Source of the DNA: Porodaedalea pini
Taxonomy: Eukaryota > Basidiomycota > Agaricomycetes > Hymenochaetales > Hymenochaetaceae
Assembly: GCA_002794775.1 (NCBI GenBank)
Contig: NBAY01000011.1
Span: 434,001-498,000, forward strand
Direction: 5' to 3'
DNA length: 64,000 nt
This document shows positions 1 to 13,246 of this stretch, in pieces (position 1 is the stretch's first letter; every line of letters begins with the position of its first letter). A program made the position numbers and the translations under genes. The notes below the pieces were generated by a model. That model was not told the DNA's origin and did not search any database. It worked only from the letters and a program-made list of their open reading frames with translations.

Positions 1-3000
1 GGGCACACCTCGCTGCCTTTACGCACACCTGAACGACTCACGTTTGATCCGATTCATATTCCCAACTCTGTTTCGAATCCCAACTTCTCGCATGCGCCCA
101 AGCGAAAGGTATGTTTTGAGACTCTCATCTAAGTATCACGCTCATAGCTATCTTTAAGATCAATCGCTTGTCCTCTTCACCGAACACTAAACTAGGTCTT
201 ACTCCTTTGCACATCCACCATGCGGTTGAGGAGGGTGAGCCAATGAGGCGTTTTGCTACACTCGCGCCACTCCCAGCACCTCGTTTTCTCCGTGAACGAG
301 GCTCAGTGGGTAGTAACATGGGTCGGCAGGTCGATACACTGAAAGAAATGCGTATCTCCGATAGATCCATGGATGTCGACTCTGACAGTGGGTCAGAGGA
401 AGAATTCTCCAGCCTAAAGGTGCGCCGCACGACCAACAGGTCAGTACGACCCTCCAGTAGTGGAGTGAAAGATGTGGTCGCGTCAATATCGCCGGATGGC
501 CATATCAATAAGAGACGCACGAGGTCGAGGCCCGTTTCTCTCGAGCTCATGAGCGGTGCCACTCCTGCATTGTCCCCGAAGCCCAAGGGCAGGGGATTTC
601 ATAGAAGGAACGAGTCGAATACGTCTGTGAGCGAGATGGGTTCACCGGTTAAGGCGGCGAAGGTGTTGGAGAGAGCTAGGCCAGAGTTCGACAGACGGCT
701 GGCTAGTTCAGCAACTCTATTCTTCGGTCCGGCCATCGTGAATCCAGGAGAAGCTACGAATGCTCGACCTAGTATGGATCGGGGACCTTCGCATACCTTG
801 CCTCCTTCGACACCTGTGAAAACAGATGAAGATCCGTTCAACTCTGCTTCGCCTGATTCTTCATTCACGAGTGCCTTCCCTAAGCCTGCCGACACGTCTA
901 TACAGTTCTCTTTTTCTCTGACGTCTGACGCGCCCTCTCCTCGGAGCCGTATTCCGACCAAGTTCAAGAAACCTCGCGATTCCGGTGTCGTGTTGAGCGA
1001 TGATGAGGCGGACGATATACTTCAGCCCATATTGGAGCAGTCAAGGTCTACTAGACCTGATTCTCCTCGTCGCCTACATGCACGTGCATCTACGTTCCCT
1101 CAGCCGTCGGTGAGCTTCACCACGTCCTCGGAGGCAACACTTTTCGACGACAGTTTCGTCACGCCTTCACACGAAAAGAGTCGGGACTCGAATTGGCCAA
1201 GTTCCTCTCTTGATGTCTCTTTAGTTGATGAATTTATCGTGAAGACGCTTGAGGCGGGCACCAAGGATGGAGCCACAGAGAAACGCCCGCCTGGCACGCC
1301 ACAGAAAAGGACGAAGACAGCGTTTTTGGGTCTTCCCGTTCATCGGCCTTGGGCAAGCGCGGCAGTTGACAAGATGGATCGTACGCCGCTTTTCGACGAA
1401 AGGCTGCCGGGTCCGAATTTTGGCTCGATCATGGATAGTGGTGGAAGCGCAGGAGATCTCTCTGTTCCGAAGAGGGGGTTGGGATTGCATGGCAGGCCGA
1501 GGAAGAGCTGTCCGGGCGATCTGAGGTTTCCGAGAGATGACGAAGCTCTCGCTAGCGGTGCAGCAGGGCTGAGGAGCAGTAGTTCTACTGCGAGTGATAC
1601 TGAAACAAGTCCGACGGATGCTCGTCTCATCAACCCCAAGAACAGAGCTTATGGGGACGTCGGTATGGGAAGGCCCAGTGCCAAGCTCAATGCTTCACAG
1701 TACCTCTTACGGCGCTCATCGAGCGGTGCCTTTTCGACGATAAGTGATGGAAGTGAGGGAAGCAACTCCGGTACTCCGACGAGAGGCGCATCTACCAGGA
1801 AGAAGGACAGTGGTACGTGTCGATTTTTTTAGGTTGCTCTTAACTTGGTCACTCATGACATGAATTATTCTACAGAATTCCGTGTGCCAATGCTTCCGCT
1901 CAAGCCGCTCTGTACGCCGTCAAACAAGTCTTTACACCTTACGCCGCTTTCTCCCAATCCTTCTCCTGCCTTCAATGGGGCATCTAGTGCCCGGCATTCG
2001 ATCCGTAGTCAATTCCCGATCTTTGGCAAGCGCATGAAAGAGAACAGAAGGCCAGAGTCAATGTACGGCATCAATTCGCGTCCGGACATCTCGGAGAGGG
2101 AGAGGGGTCCTTCCAATAATTTCGCTAGTCCTCTCCCTACCAAGACGAGACAACATGTGCAATACGGTGGCGCACGCCAGAGCTTCTTGAACCCTCTTCC
2201 GGCTCCTCAGCCTCGAGGGGAGCTTGGGCGGTTCGAACGCGAGTTTGTGGAGGTGGATAAGATTGGCTCAGGCGAATTTGGTAGTGCGATCAAGGTCCGC
2301 TACAAACACGAGGACCAGGAAGATCGTGTCTATGCAGTCAAGAAGTCGAAGCGGTTTGAAGGAAGTCGTCATCGGTAAGCAGATCTTTTCATGAAGTCTT
2401 ATCCTCTGTGTCGATCTGGACTCGCCTTGCTGGTCGGTGTTTTCACGCTCCGGACACATGCTTGAGGGAGCTTCGTGCGATTATCATCGTCCTTCGAACT
2501 GTATGACCCGATCGTCGATTTACTAAAAAGTCTCATTCGTTTACAGTTTACGGCTGAGGGAGGAGGTCGAGATCCTACAACACCTGTCTGCATCCGCTGG
2601 GCCTGGTTTCCATCCGAATGTACTCGGTTACATCGACAGCTGGGAGCAAGACGACCAGTTGTACATCTTGACGGAGCTCTGCGACTTCGGAAACTTCGCC
2701 CATTTCCTCGACGAGTATGGACACCATTTCAAAAGGCTAGAAGAGGCGAGGGTGTGGAAGATTTTTGCTGATATTAGTTCGGTGAGTGGGATTAACTGTT
2801 CGCTCTGGGTCCTGGACTTCCGCCTTTGGAGTTTCTCCGTCTCTCCGTGGCTTCTTCTCGGACGGAAGCAATGTGTGCTCAGGGTCGACTAGAAGAAGAG
2901 TGAATGCGTTTAATTCGAGATGTTAATTTTTCCTTTTCCAGGGATTACGGTTTATACATCTGGCCAACGTGGCTCATTTCGACCTGAAGCCTGCGAATGT

Positions 3001-3824
3001 CTTCATCACCGCAGCGGGGCGGTTCAAGATAGGTGACTTTGGCATGGCATCCTTATGGCCCCGGCCACTGCCTTCGAACGGTGGATCAAACCTGGAAGCC
3101 CATGAGATGGGTCGTAATATCGGCTTCGAGCGCGAAGGCGACAAGATGTACCTGGCGGCAGAGGTGTTGCAAGGGAAATATGGCAAGGAAACCGATATAT
3201 TCAGGTAAGGATGTCTTACATGTTGGAGAAGTTACGAAACGTGCTCATCGTCGGATCTTGCCATTTTCGTTGTAGTTTTGGGATGATGATGTTGGAGACG
3301 GCCACTAACATCTATGTGCCTGCCCAGTGCGTATCTCCTTTCAACCTCTTTCCCATTCGTTGGCCATGGAGCGCGGGCTGTTGGCGCTCCGCCCAAAAGT
3401 GCTTCCCGCACTCAGAGAGAACACATTTTAATCTTTCTGAGTTCAATATGAAATTCGGCTGATGGACTTAAATGTCTTTTTCTTTCATAGGGGCGATCCA
3501 TGGCATAAGCTTCGCGAGCATGATTTCAGTCAGGTCGAAGGGTTCTCAGAATGTAGTGATGCTCTGCAGCAGTTAATAGCGAACATGATGCATAAGGATC
3601 CCTCAGCACGGCCAACTGCAGAGGATGTCTATGCGCACGTTGTGGTCGCTCGGGCGCGGGTGCGCATGGAGGCTTTGCTCGATGAGCTGCGAGCACAGGG
3701 TGAATCACGACCGGAGACCTTGTTTAAAGCGTCCCCCCTCGCAGGAGTGGATGATTCGTTCTTGCCGGATATCTTGGGGGTGGATGCGGATGCGGATACA
3801 ATGGTGATGGACTGCAGCGCTTAG
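1..3824 (+). CDS. wee1: Wee1-type mitosis-inhibitor kinase (5' end outside the window)
   Basis: Wee1 kinases phosphorylate the inhibitory tyrosine of Cdk1 and delay mitotic entry. Exons read as <1-108, 159-1812, 1876-2374, 2547-2781, 2942-3204, 3276-3326 and 3491-3824. The frame is open from base 1 and closes exactly, giving 1047 visible residues, so the start lies upstream. The first ~700 residues are Ser/Pro-rich and low in complexity, as in fungal Wee1 regulatory regions. The kinase domain begins near visible residue 710 with a glycine loop (KIGSGEFG). It carries VAIK-like YAVKKSK, the catalytic loop HFDLKPANVF and the metal-binding IGDFGMA. The HFDLKPAN loop and the segment GDKMYLAAEVL are Wee1-like and differ from the usual HRD kinase loop. 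The family assignment is firm; the N-terminus is unknown. Confidence 0.93.
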
Positions 3825-6800
3825 CGCGAATGTTTGATCATTGTCGCTGTCCTCACCTGGTTTACTCATGCCTTCCCTTTTTGTTTCGTATTCTTTTCTT
3901 TTCTTTTCAACATATTTCCCTCTGTTATCCTTCCCGGAGACGTGTTTATGAATGACGATAACGCACATACATTCAAGTCTATACATACATACATTCATGA
4001 GCAATATGTTTCATAACTCTTTTTTCTCGTGCACCATTCATCCATCGCAATCCAATGCTCCATCCTTCCAAGTATATCTTCTTTGCACGTTCTTGTCCAT
4101 CGTCCACCAACATTACCCATCACGTTTCTTGCTTTACGATTGTGTCCATCTTGTATTAGATTATCTTATAATCCCTTGTCAGAATACGCTACTTTTCCAC
4201 CTCACCCCACCCTCCTCTCCTATCTTTTCTTGATGCATACATCGTGCGCCTACTTATGCGTTTTACTTCTTCCAATTATGTCCTTCGAGTTTGCATTATA
4301 TGTTGGGCAATTTTACTGCCCGCTTTCTTTTTTTTCTTGTCCCTTAATGCTGCGTCTTGTCTTGGCTGTCGTATACCTGGTCTTTTGGATTGCAATATAT
4401 ACAAATCTAAGTGGTTTTCGGAATGCCCTCTGCTGTGTTTTCTTGTGCTGGAATAAAAACGTCGACTTCGATTGTCGCTACTGTAACTTATGAGCGTGGT
4501 AAGAAACATTTTCGAGCGTTTATAGAATAGTAGAACTGCACAGCACAGCAAAGGATCTCGGTCTGTGATGTGCGATATAATGGCAACGAGTTGAGCGCTA
4601 CTGCACACCAGTGTTCATCCGACTTGAGTCGATTCTACCGCTCTGCTGCAGACGCGCATAAGTAAATGGCCGTTTCGTGCAGGTGCTAAGAACATAAATA
4701 CCTGATCAGTGATCATCAGCGCGGCGCGAGCGCCAATGCGCGCCGAAGCTAGAGTTGGTAATTAGTTTCCCCCACACATACTAGTAGATGTGTTTGCGCA
4801 TATAGCAGCTAGCACGTTGCAGACACGTTGTACTCGACGTGCCGCGCAGGGGCGCCTACTGTATGTACAAAGGTACCCGGAGCGCAGAGGTATGATATCA
4901 TTATTTTGGGAAAGTAGCGGAGAGCCGGTGGGTGCCCTGCGGGTGTTTGTCATTTGGTGATGATCGAGAGGAGAGATGAGGATGGAGCCTTTTGTTCTTT
5001 GTTCCTTTGGTCCTTTCGTGTCAGTGTCAAGCAGACAATAGGTTTTGTCTTTTTCTTGCTGGGAAAGGCAAGAGCTCGGAAGATAGTGCAAGGGCAACAA
5101 ACTTGAAGTTCAGCGAGCGCCGGGTATAGGCGGTATAGTTGGCGTGGTCGGTATAGTTGATCGTGACCCGGAGTAGCTCGCGATCGATCGTGTAACACAG
5201 CCGGGAAGCAGAAGCACTGGTACCAGTACTAGCTATGGCCACGCGTTTCCAAAACATCGGCCTGACCTGACCTGACTTCTTGTATTAATATTGTTGCATT
5301 AATGTTCCCGTGCTCCCTTTGTTCTGAAAACATCCGCGCCGCGTCGCATCCCGTCCAAGTCGGACGGTAACTCGAGATCGGAGAACCTGAATGCGAAGAA
5401 AGGAAGAAGGGCCTCAGACTAGTACTGCCACGGCGAGTCCTAGTGTTATGTTTTTGCTGATCATGATCACGATCGTGTCGCCACAGGCCCGAGCTCGATA
5501 GGGGTCTCTCAGGCAAGGGCGATACCAGCGTACGGACGGATGGACGTATACGCGGTCCCGTTTATTTGTTCAAGTCTATAATGCGAGGCCAAACAGCCGG
5601 AGGAGGGCGAGGCGACCGAGGATCGGGCGGAGCGGAGGTGCACCATGATCAACACATAACTGACACTAACCCGTATACGAACATTTAGCAACATCTATGC
5701 GCGCGCGCCGGCGTTGTACGTTGTGCTCGATTGGATGTGTTTTGACGTCGCAAAAAGGGAAAGAAAAAAAAGGCTAGCGTGCAAGCCACACGAGACGGAC
5801 AGTTCCTGTCTTTCTTAGTGCTTGTTCAAGATTGTACTTTAGTTCCGTCCATCTGAGTCTCGGGTTCGATAGAGTTTGTTCGAGTGTGTTGTGTTGTTCG
5901 GTACGTACAATAGATACGTACGAGATAGGGGACAGATAGAGTCGGCCTGATGCCGCTTTGTTGACTATTGACAGGGCTAACAGTCGGGCTGAGTAAATCT
6001 TACAATTGCACCTGCGTCGAGTCCGAGTCTGTTAACTTTGTTGCCTAGCTTGAAGCGTGCTAGCTCGCGCTGATTTGGCTCACGGATCCAGAAGACAAGG
6101 GGATACAATATATATTTCGTGTTTGTGATTGCTTGTTTTTTGTTTGGAGGTTTCCGTAACTGCTACCCAGCGGCGAGCGCATAGGGCCATAGGGTAAGGC
6201 TAAGAGCGCGCGCGATCCGAGGCGTCCGCTGCCTGCCTCTGCGCGATCTTGCGTTCCGGGGCTGAATGCAATACCTCGCGCGCCAATCCACCCCCTTTGT
6301 ATTGTATTCGACGGCGCAAGCGCGGGAGGCGAAATGTACAGTTGAACAAAGATCTAACAGAGATGTGGATCTGTATTGGAATTGGAACTGGAATGCATAC
6401 GTATACGTACGTGCAGTGCGCGATGTACAGTGTACGGCCCTGAGCCTGACTGGCGTTCCATGGCACATCTATCGTATCGCGGGTGCATTTTTAGGTTGTG
6501 TTGCCTTGCATTTGCTCTGCTCCGTCCCGTCCCCGTTCCTTTTCCATCCCGGCGAAGTCGAGGCGGGTCTGGTATTGGGTGGGCACAATAGGATGCAAAG
6601 AATGAGCTCGTCCAATAGTTTGGAGCGAGCAGATAATGTTGGAAACTGAATGCTGCCAGTGGGCGGCGTTGCCATCTCCTTCGCCATTCAGATGAAACGA
6701 CCTATCGCACTGCGCTACGTTGCGCCATACTGAAAGAGCAAATAGTCCCGACGAGTGAATTGGGTGTTGAATGAATGGTAGTGCAAGCGAGTTGTGGATA

Positions 6801-8557
6801 GATTGTGGATTCATAGAGATAAGCAAGCAAAAGTAAAGTCCAATCGCGCGTCGCGTGTCCCGGGAGCAAGGAAGCATGCATACATAGCACCTGAGAAAAT
6901 CTCCTCTCTTCAGGCCGGATGGGTTCCTTCTCCCGTGGAAATTTTCTTACGTTTCATCGAGTCGAGATGAGCTGCTTAGTGAGGGATAGATCTGGTGGAG
7001 GCGGAGGCGGAGTTGGATAGGCTATAGCGTTCTAGCATTAGGCTCTGCCGGATCTCCGCTTTGTGCGTGCGTAGGAAAATACAGATAAATGCAGATGGGC
7101 TGCTGGGTCTGGATCTAGGGTTGGGCTGGTCGAGCGATGAGCTAGCGCTGATGCGGAACGAAGAGGGGCTCGAGGAAATAGAAGCGGTAGGACGGGAGCG
7201 TGTACGGGAGCGGTGTAGGGATAGGGATAGCGGTGTGTGGTGATGGTGATGATGCGGGGATGTGCTGGAGATCATGATATAGTATGATGTGCGGGACGTG
7301 ATGCTGTGTGCCGTTCGGTCGCTTAGGTCCAGAGAATCGGACGGCTTCTCGGTCGTTACGCCGCTGACCGTAGTGTAGGCGCGTCATTCTGTACATCGTG
7401 GGCACCGGGGGAGAGGGTGGGGGTTCGTTAGGCCGCTGACCACGGTGTAGAGCGTCATTGTGATTCTCTACCGTACATCGTGGGCTGCAGTTTTCTTTCT
7501 CTCGGTTTCAGGGATGGTGGATGTGAACTTCGTTGTCTTATTTTCGTCTGGCTGGAATGAATGTTCACCCAGAGTGCGTTGATGCCGTCTTGCTGATTCA
7601 GAGATTGGCTTCGCGCAGGGCGAGGAGAGGAGAGGCCGCTTGGAAGGGGACAATGCCCGATTGACTTCTGACGGTGTTGGGATCCCGTCGCTGGCACTGG
7701 CAGGCGTACAGATGGCTGCCATTGCCAAAGGGCGACTGAGCAGGGCCGACGGGCTGAAGAGGGCTAGGGACAAAGGGGATCGCGAAAGGGACGGGGTCGC
7801 GCGTGTATGCGGTATAGCGCCAGGAGGTGGCGGAACCGTGATCGCTCTGGCTCTGCGCAAGCTGTTCGCACAAGCCGCAATGTGCGATGTAAACGTTGTT
7901 AGCAAATACAGTTTACTGCAGAGCTCTAGACATATATGTACATGCGTTGTTACGCTTGCAGAGGCCTAGGGTCGACAGAAAGGAGAAAGTGAACGCGTTT
8001 GGATCAGGCTCCGTCTCCGATAACGCCTTCCTTGCGAGCAACCCCGACTGTGCGCTGCGCTTTCGTCGTTTCTCATATCGCTTGCGCTACCGTGCGAGGG
8101 GCGACAGTGTATGTTTTGCCATGAGGAAGAGAAAATATAGATAATAATAATAAATGTGCGGCGGCTCCGGTGTCCGTCTAGCTTTTGAGAGAGGCTGTGT
8201 GGCGAGAGCGAGGCGGTACGTCAAGTTGTTGTCGAGTGCATCGAGCGCCGTCGCCGTCGACGAGGATTGGTCGAGAGGGATGGAATAGAAATAGAGTAAA
8301 ATGAATAGAAAAAATAAAATAAAGGTTGAATTCTGAAAAGAGAGATCACCGCCCCTGGTACGGCAACAGTTACAGTAACGGCTTCTTCTCTTCCAACCTC
8401 TCCCATCCACCAAACACAAGTCCACTCTCTATCTCTTCTCTCCTTTCAACCAGCATCTCCCCCTTCCTCCAACAGGCTTCATTAACCCCCGTCCCTGCTT
8501 GCGACCCTCCCTGCCTTCACTGTCCCTATCGTCCTCGCTCCCGCGTCCAAGTCCGCC
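3825..8557. other. 4.7 kb intergenic region upstream of the homeobox gene
   Basis: No credible exon chain was found on either strand. The stretch holds the Wee1 3' region (to about 4.5 kb), many short CG-rich and palindromic patches, a triple CCTGA repeat at 5261-5275 and a pyrimidine-rich leader (about 8380-8550) just before the homeobox start codon. Its length, against gaps of 130-350 bp elsewhere, suggests an extended regulatory region or an unannotated noncoding transcript. That is inference. Confidence 0.5.
8380..8550 (+). promoter_or_regulatory. Pyrimidine-rich leader of the homeobox gene
   Basis: The strand preceding the ATG at 8558 is dominated by C and T (repeats of TCTC, CCTCC and CTTC). 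CT-rich tracts next to start sites are common in filamentous fungal promoters and 5' UTRs. The transcription start cannot be placed from sequence alone. Confidence 0.4.
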
Positions 8558-11500
8558 ATGGACAACAATTTCTCTCACAATCCCGCCCACAACCAACTGC
8601 AGAACGCGCGCAATAACATCGCGCCTCGCTATCCCCAGCACCTCCACCACCAGCAGCACCAGCAGCAGCAACATCAAGCAGCGCCCCCAACAAATGGCTC
8701 CTTTTACCCCGTCCAACGCTCCTCGATCGACGTCGACGCACTCGCCGCGGGCGTGCAGCGCTACCTCCCCGGACGCCCCCCGGCGGGCTACCCTCATAAC
8801 AACTCCTATATCACCCTTCCGCCCGGGGTCGACCCGGCAACGGTCGACTTCCGGACGTTCTACCCTTACAACCCGTCCGAGGTCAAGCATCGCAAGCGCA
8901 CGACTCGGCCTCAGCTCAAAGTGCTGGAAGAGACGTTCAAGCGCGAGACGAAGCCGAATGCCGCACTCAGGAAGTCGTTAGCGGCCCAGCTGGAGATGAC
9001 CCCGCGCGGTGTCCAGGTGCGATAACCTTTTTTTACGCGTCAATTCGACTCTCCTCCACCTCTTCCCCGCTCGCCTCTTCTCCTACAGCGACCGGAGGGA
9101 TTCCCCTCTCTATCCCCTTGCCGCCCCTTTTCTTCTAACCCATTCGTCTCGTATCTGCCTTCTTTGTCTTCTTTCCATCTTCTTCCCCCTCTTCTTTCTC
9201 CTGGCAATGTGCTCACGATTTTTGCTCCTCTTCTTGTCTAGGTCTGGTTCCAGAACAGGTAGCTATTTTGCCTTCATGATTGGCGCGTTGTCCGCATATC
9301 GCGTTCATTTGGCAGGGTATTCAATTGCCTTCAATGCGCGTGATTGCACTTCCGTCATTTCATCTTTCCAGCTAGCTCAAATCGGTTCGCTAACTTACTC
9401 TCGCTTTCTCTCCCCTTTTTCTCCGTGCAGGCGCGCGAAGGAAAAGACGTTGGCAAAGAAGGCATCGTCATCATCTGCTAGTGGCAGAAAGGCAATCAGT
9501 CTGGGTGTCCAGGACGGAGATGGCACAAGCGACGCTGACGGCGATGTTGATCGTGGCGATGGCGATGTCGCCGCAGACGATGACAACGCCAACTGCGAGC
9601 AGCTCGCACATCCTGCTAGACAGGCTCCAGGCACGGCCTGCGCCCTGGATGAGCGTGGACGCTCCCACTCGTCCTCCAACTCGCCCGAGAGCACCTCCCC
9701 CGAGCTCACCCCGCCCAGTGCACCCGTCGACATTCCCCCGCATGTGAATGTGAGCCCGCCGGCAGACGACGAGAGCGCGGCCACGCCACCCGAGGCGAAG
9801 CAGGGAGTGAACGCGCCCAGGTTTGGCTTCCCACCCACGTCATGGCACGGCCCGCAACGATCGATGAGCCGCACGCCGACATCGGGCATGGATGTGGAGC
9901 AGGGACAAGAATACGCTGGCGAGATGGGATATGGGGGCAACGGCATGCACATAATGCTCACTCAAGACCAGTTCATGCGACGCCCATCGCTCCCGACGCA
10001 CCTCGGTATTGGTCCTTCGCGTGTGCGCACAAGCTACCATGGCAGTCCTCGGGCGTTGGGTATGCCCTTGGGAGGGGTCAGCTCTGGACGTATGGCAGGC
10101 TTTGACCCGGCTACGCGCAGGATGAGCCTGGATCGCCTCGCGAGCCATCCCTATGCACACATTGCAGCGCAGGCAAACTCCGCAGTGTATGGCTCTGGCG
10201 TAACACGCTTCCGGCCTTCCCTTCCTGCGACGACGCACAGCACGCCGACACTCACCCCGCAGGCTCGCACCACGGAGCTCCCGCCTATCCACCCATCGCA
10301 CAGCGACGGCGGGAGCGGGAACAGTAGCCAGAGCGGCAACAGCGACGGAAGCTCGAACAACGGGATGCCTGAACTGTCGCTTCCACCGCACCTGCAACTC
10401 CCGCCCTTGTCACCACCCGTTCCAGAAGTGCGGCCCGAGCTCATGCACCGTCAGTCACTGCCCGCGCATCTCGCGTTGCCCGGACACTTCCCTTCGTCTA
10501 CGAGCTTCGCGCCTCAGCCACAGTCGGCTAACCCCATGCCAATGCGCTTCCCCCGGCCTGGGCACGTGTATGCGCTCTCTGCGCGCAGCTACCAGCCGCC
10601 CATCCCCGGTCCGCTCCCGAACCCCGACTTTTCATTCGGCTCGGTCGGCAACGGGGAGGGCGAGGGTTCACAGGCAGATGGGTCTGGCACGCCAGACACG
10701 CAGCTGCAGTCGTCGCTCAACAACTTCCAGTTCCCACCGATGGACGACGGAAAGGACGATGGCGGTGCTGCAGGCGCCAGTAACGGGTTGGACATGGAGT
10801 TGGAAGGCGATCCCCGTGCGACTCTACCGCCTGGTGGCCTGGGTGCGCGTTCGACTGTATATTACCGTGACACTCAGGGCCTGCATGGTGCTACGGACCC
10901 ATATGCGTCACGCTTCGGGTCGATCGCAAGTATTGTGAGCATTGCGGAATCGGAGTCAAGCGCGACTAGCGGTGGCTACTTTAGCAGCGAAGCTGGCAGT
11001 AACATTGATGTCCGGCATGATACCATTAGTTCGGCTGGACATTCGTCTACGGGGTATAACGATGCTCGGAGAGCTTCCTGGTACGTAGGACTTTCTTTTC
11101 TGCTTTTAAACCCATTCTGACTTGAACCCCTCCTTTATAAAGCACGGGCTCGATGATGGACATGTTTTCTAACCTCGACATGCAGAACGGCTCGCAGTCT
11201 TCATTACCGCATCCGCATGATTCTCAGAAGCAGGAGCCACACCAGTCGCAGGTGCCAATCAGCAGGAGCAGCGAGCTGGCGTTAGCACTTATGCCTGTGA
11301 GCTGGCAACTTCAGAAATAATTTGTTCCAAGTTCGCTAATTCGCATTGCAGGACGATGACAAGCCTTCCTCGTCCATACACGGAGACGACAATGGCAGCA
11401 ATATCAACGTGAACATGAGCGACGCGTCCGATGCAGGACTGTACAACCGTGCAAGCATGAGCTCATCCGACCTCTCGCATGGGCTCGGGCACGGGCACAG

Positions 11501-12002
11501 GCACTCGCTCGCGACGTCCTCGCACTCCGCCCGTTCGTCGCGTTCGTCACTCGGTTTCCACTCCACACAACCACCGCGTCTGCCGCGGCTCGAGACGGAT
11601 AATCTCGACTTCATTCATAACTACGATGCGGTCTCTGAGACGGGGCACTATTCGCCTGTGTCACACCCGAACTCGGCGGGTTTCGAGTATCCCGTTAGCG
11701 AGCCTGTGGGCAGCGGTATGGGTCCTGCGGCGCCGATGAACAGTCCGCCTGGTATCGGGAGTGTCGCGAGTCAGGATAGGATGGAGCAAGACGGCGAGAT
11801 GATGAGTCGGACGCCGCCGCACCAGTATGGCATTGACGACTCCTGTCATGGTGGACAGCAGCAGCAGCAGCAGTCGCGGTTCTATTCTGTTTCAAGTCCG
11901 TTTGACAAGGACGGGGGCTACGTGCAAGCGCATCCGTCATCCTCTTACTCGTTACACGGTCATTCCCAAGAGAACGTAGCACCCTACGGGTATTATAACT
12001 GA
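8558..12002 (+). CDS. Homeodomain transcription factor (fungal developmental type)
   Basis: Predicted 976-aa nuclear regulator with exons 8558-9016, 9242-9258, 9431-11080, 11143-11296 and 11352-12002; the frame closes. A His/Gln-rich N-terminus precedes a typical 60-residue homeodomain at residues ~110-168, starting KHRKRTTRPQL and ending with recognition helix VWFQNRRAKEK. The helix is split by a 17-nt exon. The remaining ~800 residues are low-complexity Ser/Pro/Gly with an acidic patch (~180-215) and a short polyQ run near the C-terminus. Three RRxS sites (RRPS ~342, RRMS ~388, RRAS ~704) match the PKA consensus. It is not a TALE (HD1 mating-type) homeodomain, since the three-residue loop extension is absent. 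Schizophyllum Hom1/Hom2-type fruiting regulators are the nearest relatives I can suggest; the exact orthology is not settled here. Confidence 0.9.
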
Positions 12003-13246
12003 ATTCAACTCGACACTTGCGCCTGGCCGTGTGCTTCCCTCTCTCCCTTCCCCATTGCTGGATATTGATTGATAATGACTTATGGACTATACTCGAATCG
12101 TCATCTGCTTGTCTGCTTGTCTCTATCTATTTGCCTGGCTGCATGACGTACATTCAGACAGTTAACGCCCCCTCCCTGTATTTCCCTCCCCTTCGTAAAT
12201 TCCTTTCCTTATAACAAACCATTTCATTTCATCCCAATACCAGTCACTTCAAACCACGACGTCCAAAGACTTCGTTTGCGACTGCGGCTTTTCGCAGCGT
12301 TTTTTTTTATCAAGGTTTTTTATTCCCCCCCTTCGCGTGGCTTGCATTATATGTACTTTATATTCCCGGCTCAGCTCTTTCTTTCCAGTCCTCCTCCCTC
12401 GGGTGTGTCACTCTAATCTGTTTTCCTTTGTTTCTTTATCTATTTTGTCCACCGATATTTTTTATTGTTTCCTGCCTCCCGACTTGCCCGCGTCGGTTTC
12501 TGAAGTCTCTATGCTCCCATCCCCTCCATCGTCACCTCCCAAAGTCTGCTTAGAGACGTGTATTTCACTTCGTGGACACTAGCACACTCGCTCCTTGAAG
12601 TAACTCACCTCGTGCATGCTCTCGTTTCTTTTGCTATTACACTCTCCCCCGTCCAAACCCTCCTTCCATCTCATCTCATCTCATCTTATCTTTTCTGTCC
12701 GTCTCTGTTCCTGTTTGTTTCGTTGCTTGTCTGGCCCCTCTAAACGGTACTCTACAGCGCAACCGTCGCGCTCTTTTTCTTGAATAGTAGTTGTAATAAC
12801 CTCCAGCGCCAGCGTCAGCGGCGCGCTTCGGTTCCTCTTCCCTCGCTTTTCTTCGCTTTCCCTCGTTTCTCATTCCGTCGTTCCGCACGTTTGTTCCGTT
12901 CGCTTCGTCTGTTGCTCTCGGTGCTGTAGGGTCACGACAAGCGTGGTACAACTTGGCTTAGGCTGCTTTGTGTTTGATTCTTGCTGTACTTTGTCTGTTT
13001 TCTTTGAACTTGTCGTATTATAAGTGAAAATAATTGCTGTCAGCTTTGCTCCCTTTCTCTCGCGCGGTGTGTTTTCGCGAGGCTTTGATAGCATGATATT
13101 ACGAAAAAAGAGTTACGATAGGATTATCTGAAAAAGCAGAGTACACACAACAGGATGAACATGGAGACTCTACGTATATATGCTATATTTGAGACGAAAA
13201 GAATGAGTACAGACCCATAACAAAAGCAACACAAGGATACATCATT
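12003..13246. other. Convergent intergenic region, 3' ends only
   Basis: This stretch lies between the ends of the homeobox gene (+) and the RING/TRAF gene (-). It is T- and C-rich on the + strand, as expected for 3' untranslated DNA. No exon chain or RNA gene was recognised. Confidence 0.5.

Noticed and set aside
168..1832. Reading the Wee1 gene as starting at 168
   Set aside because: The codon there is TTG, and the frame continues upstream through an intron (109-158) to base 1, so this is an internal exon.
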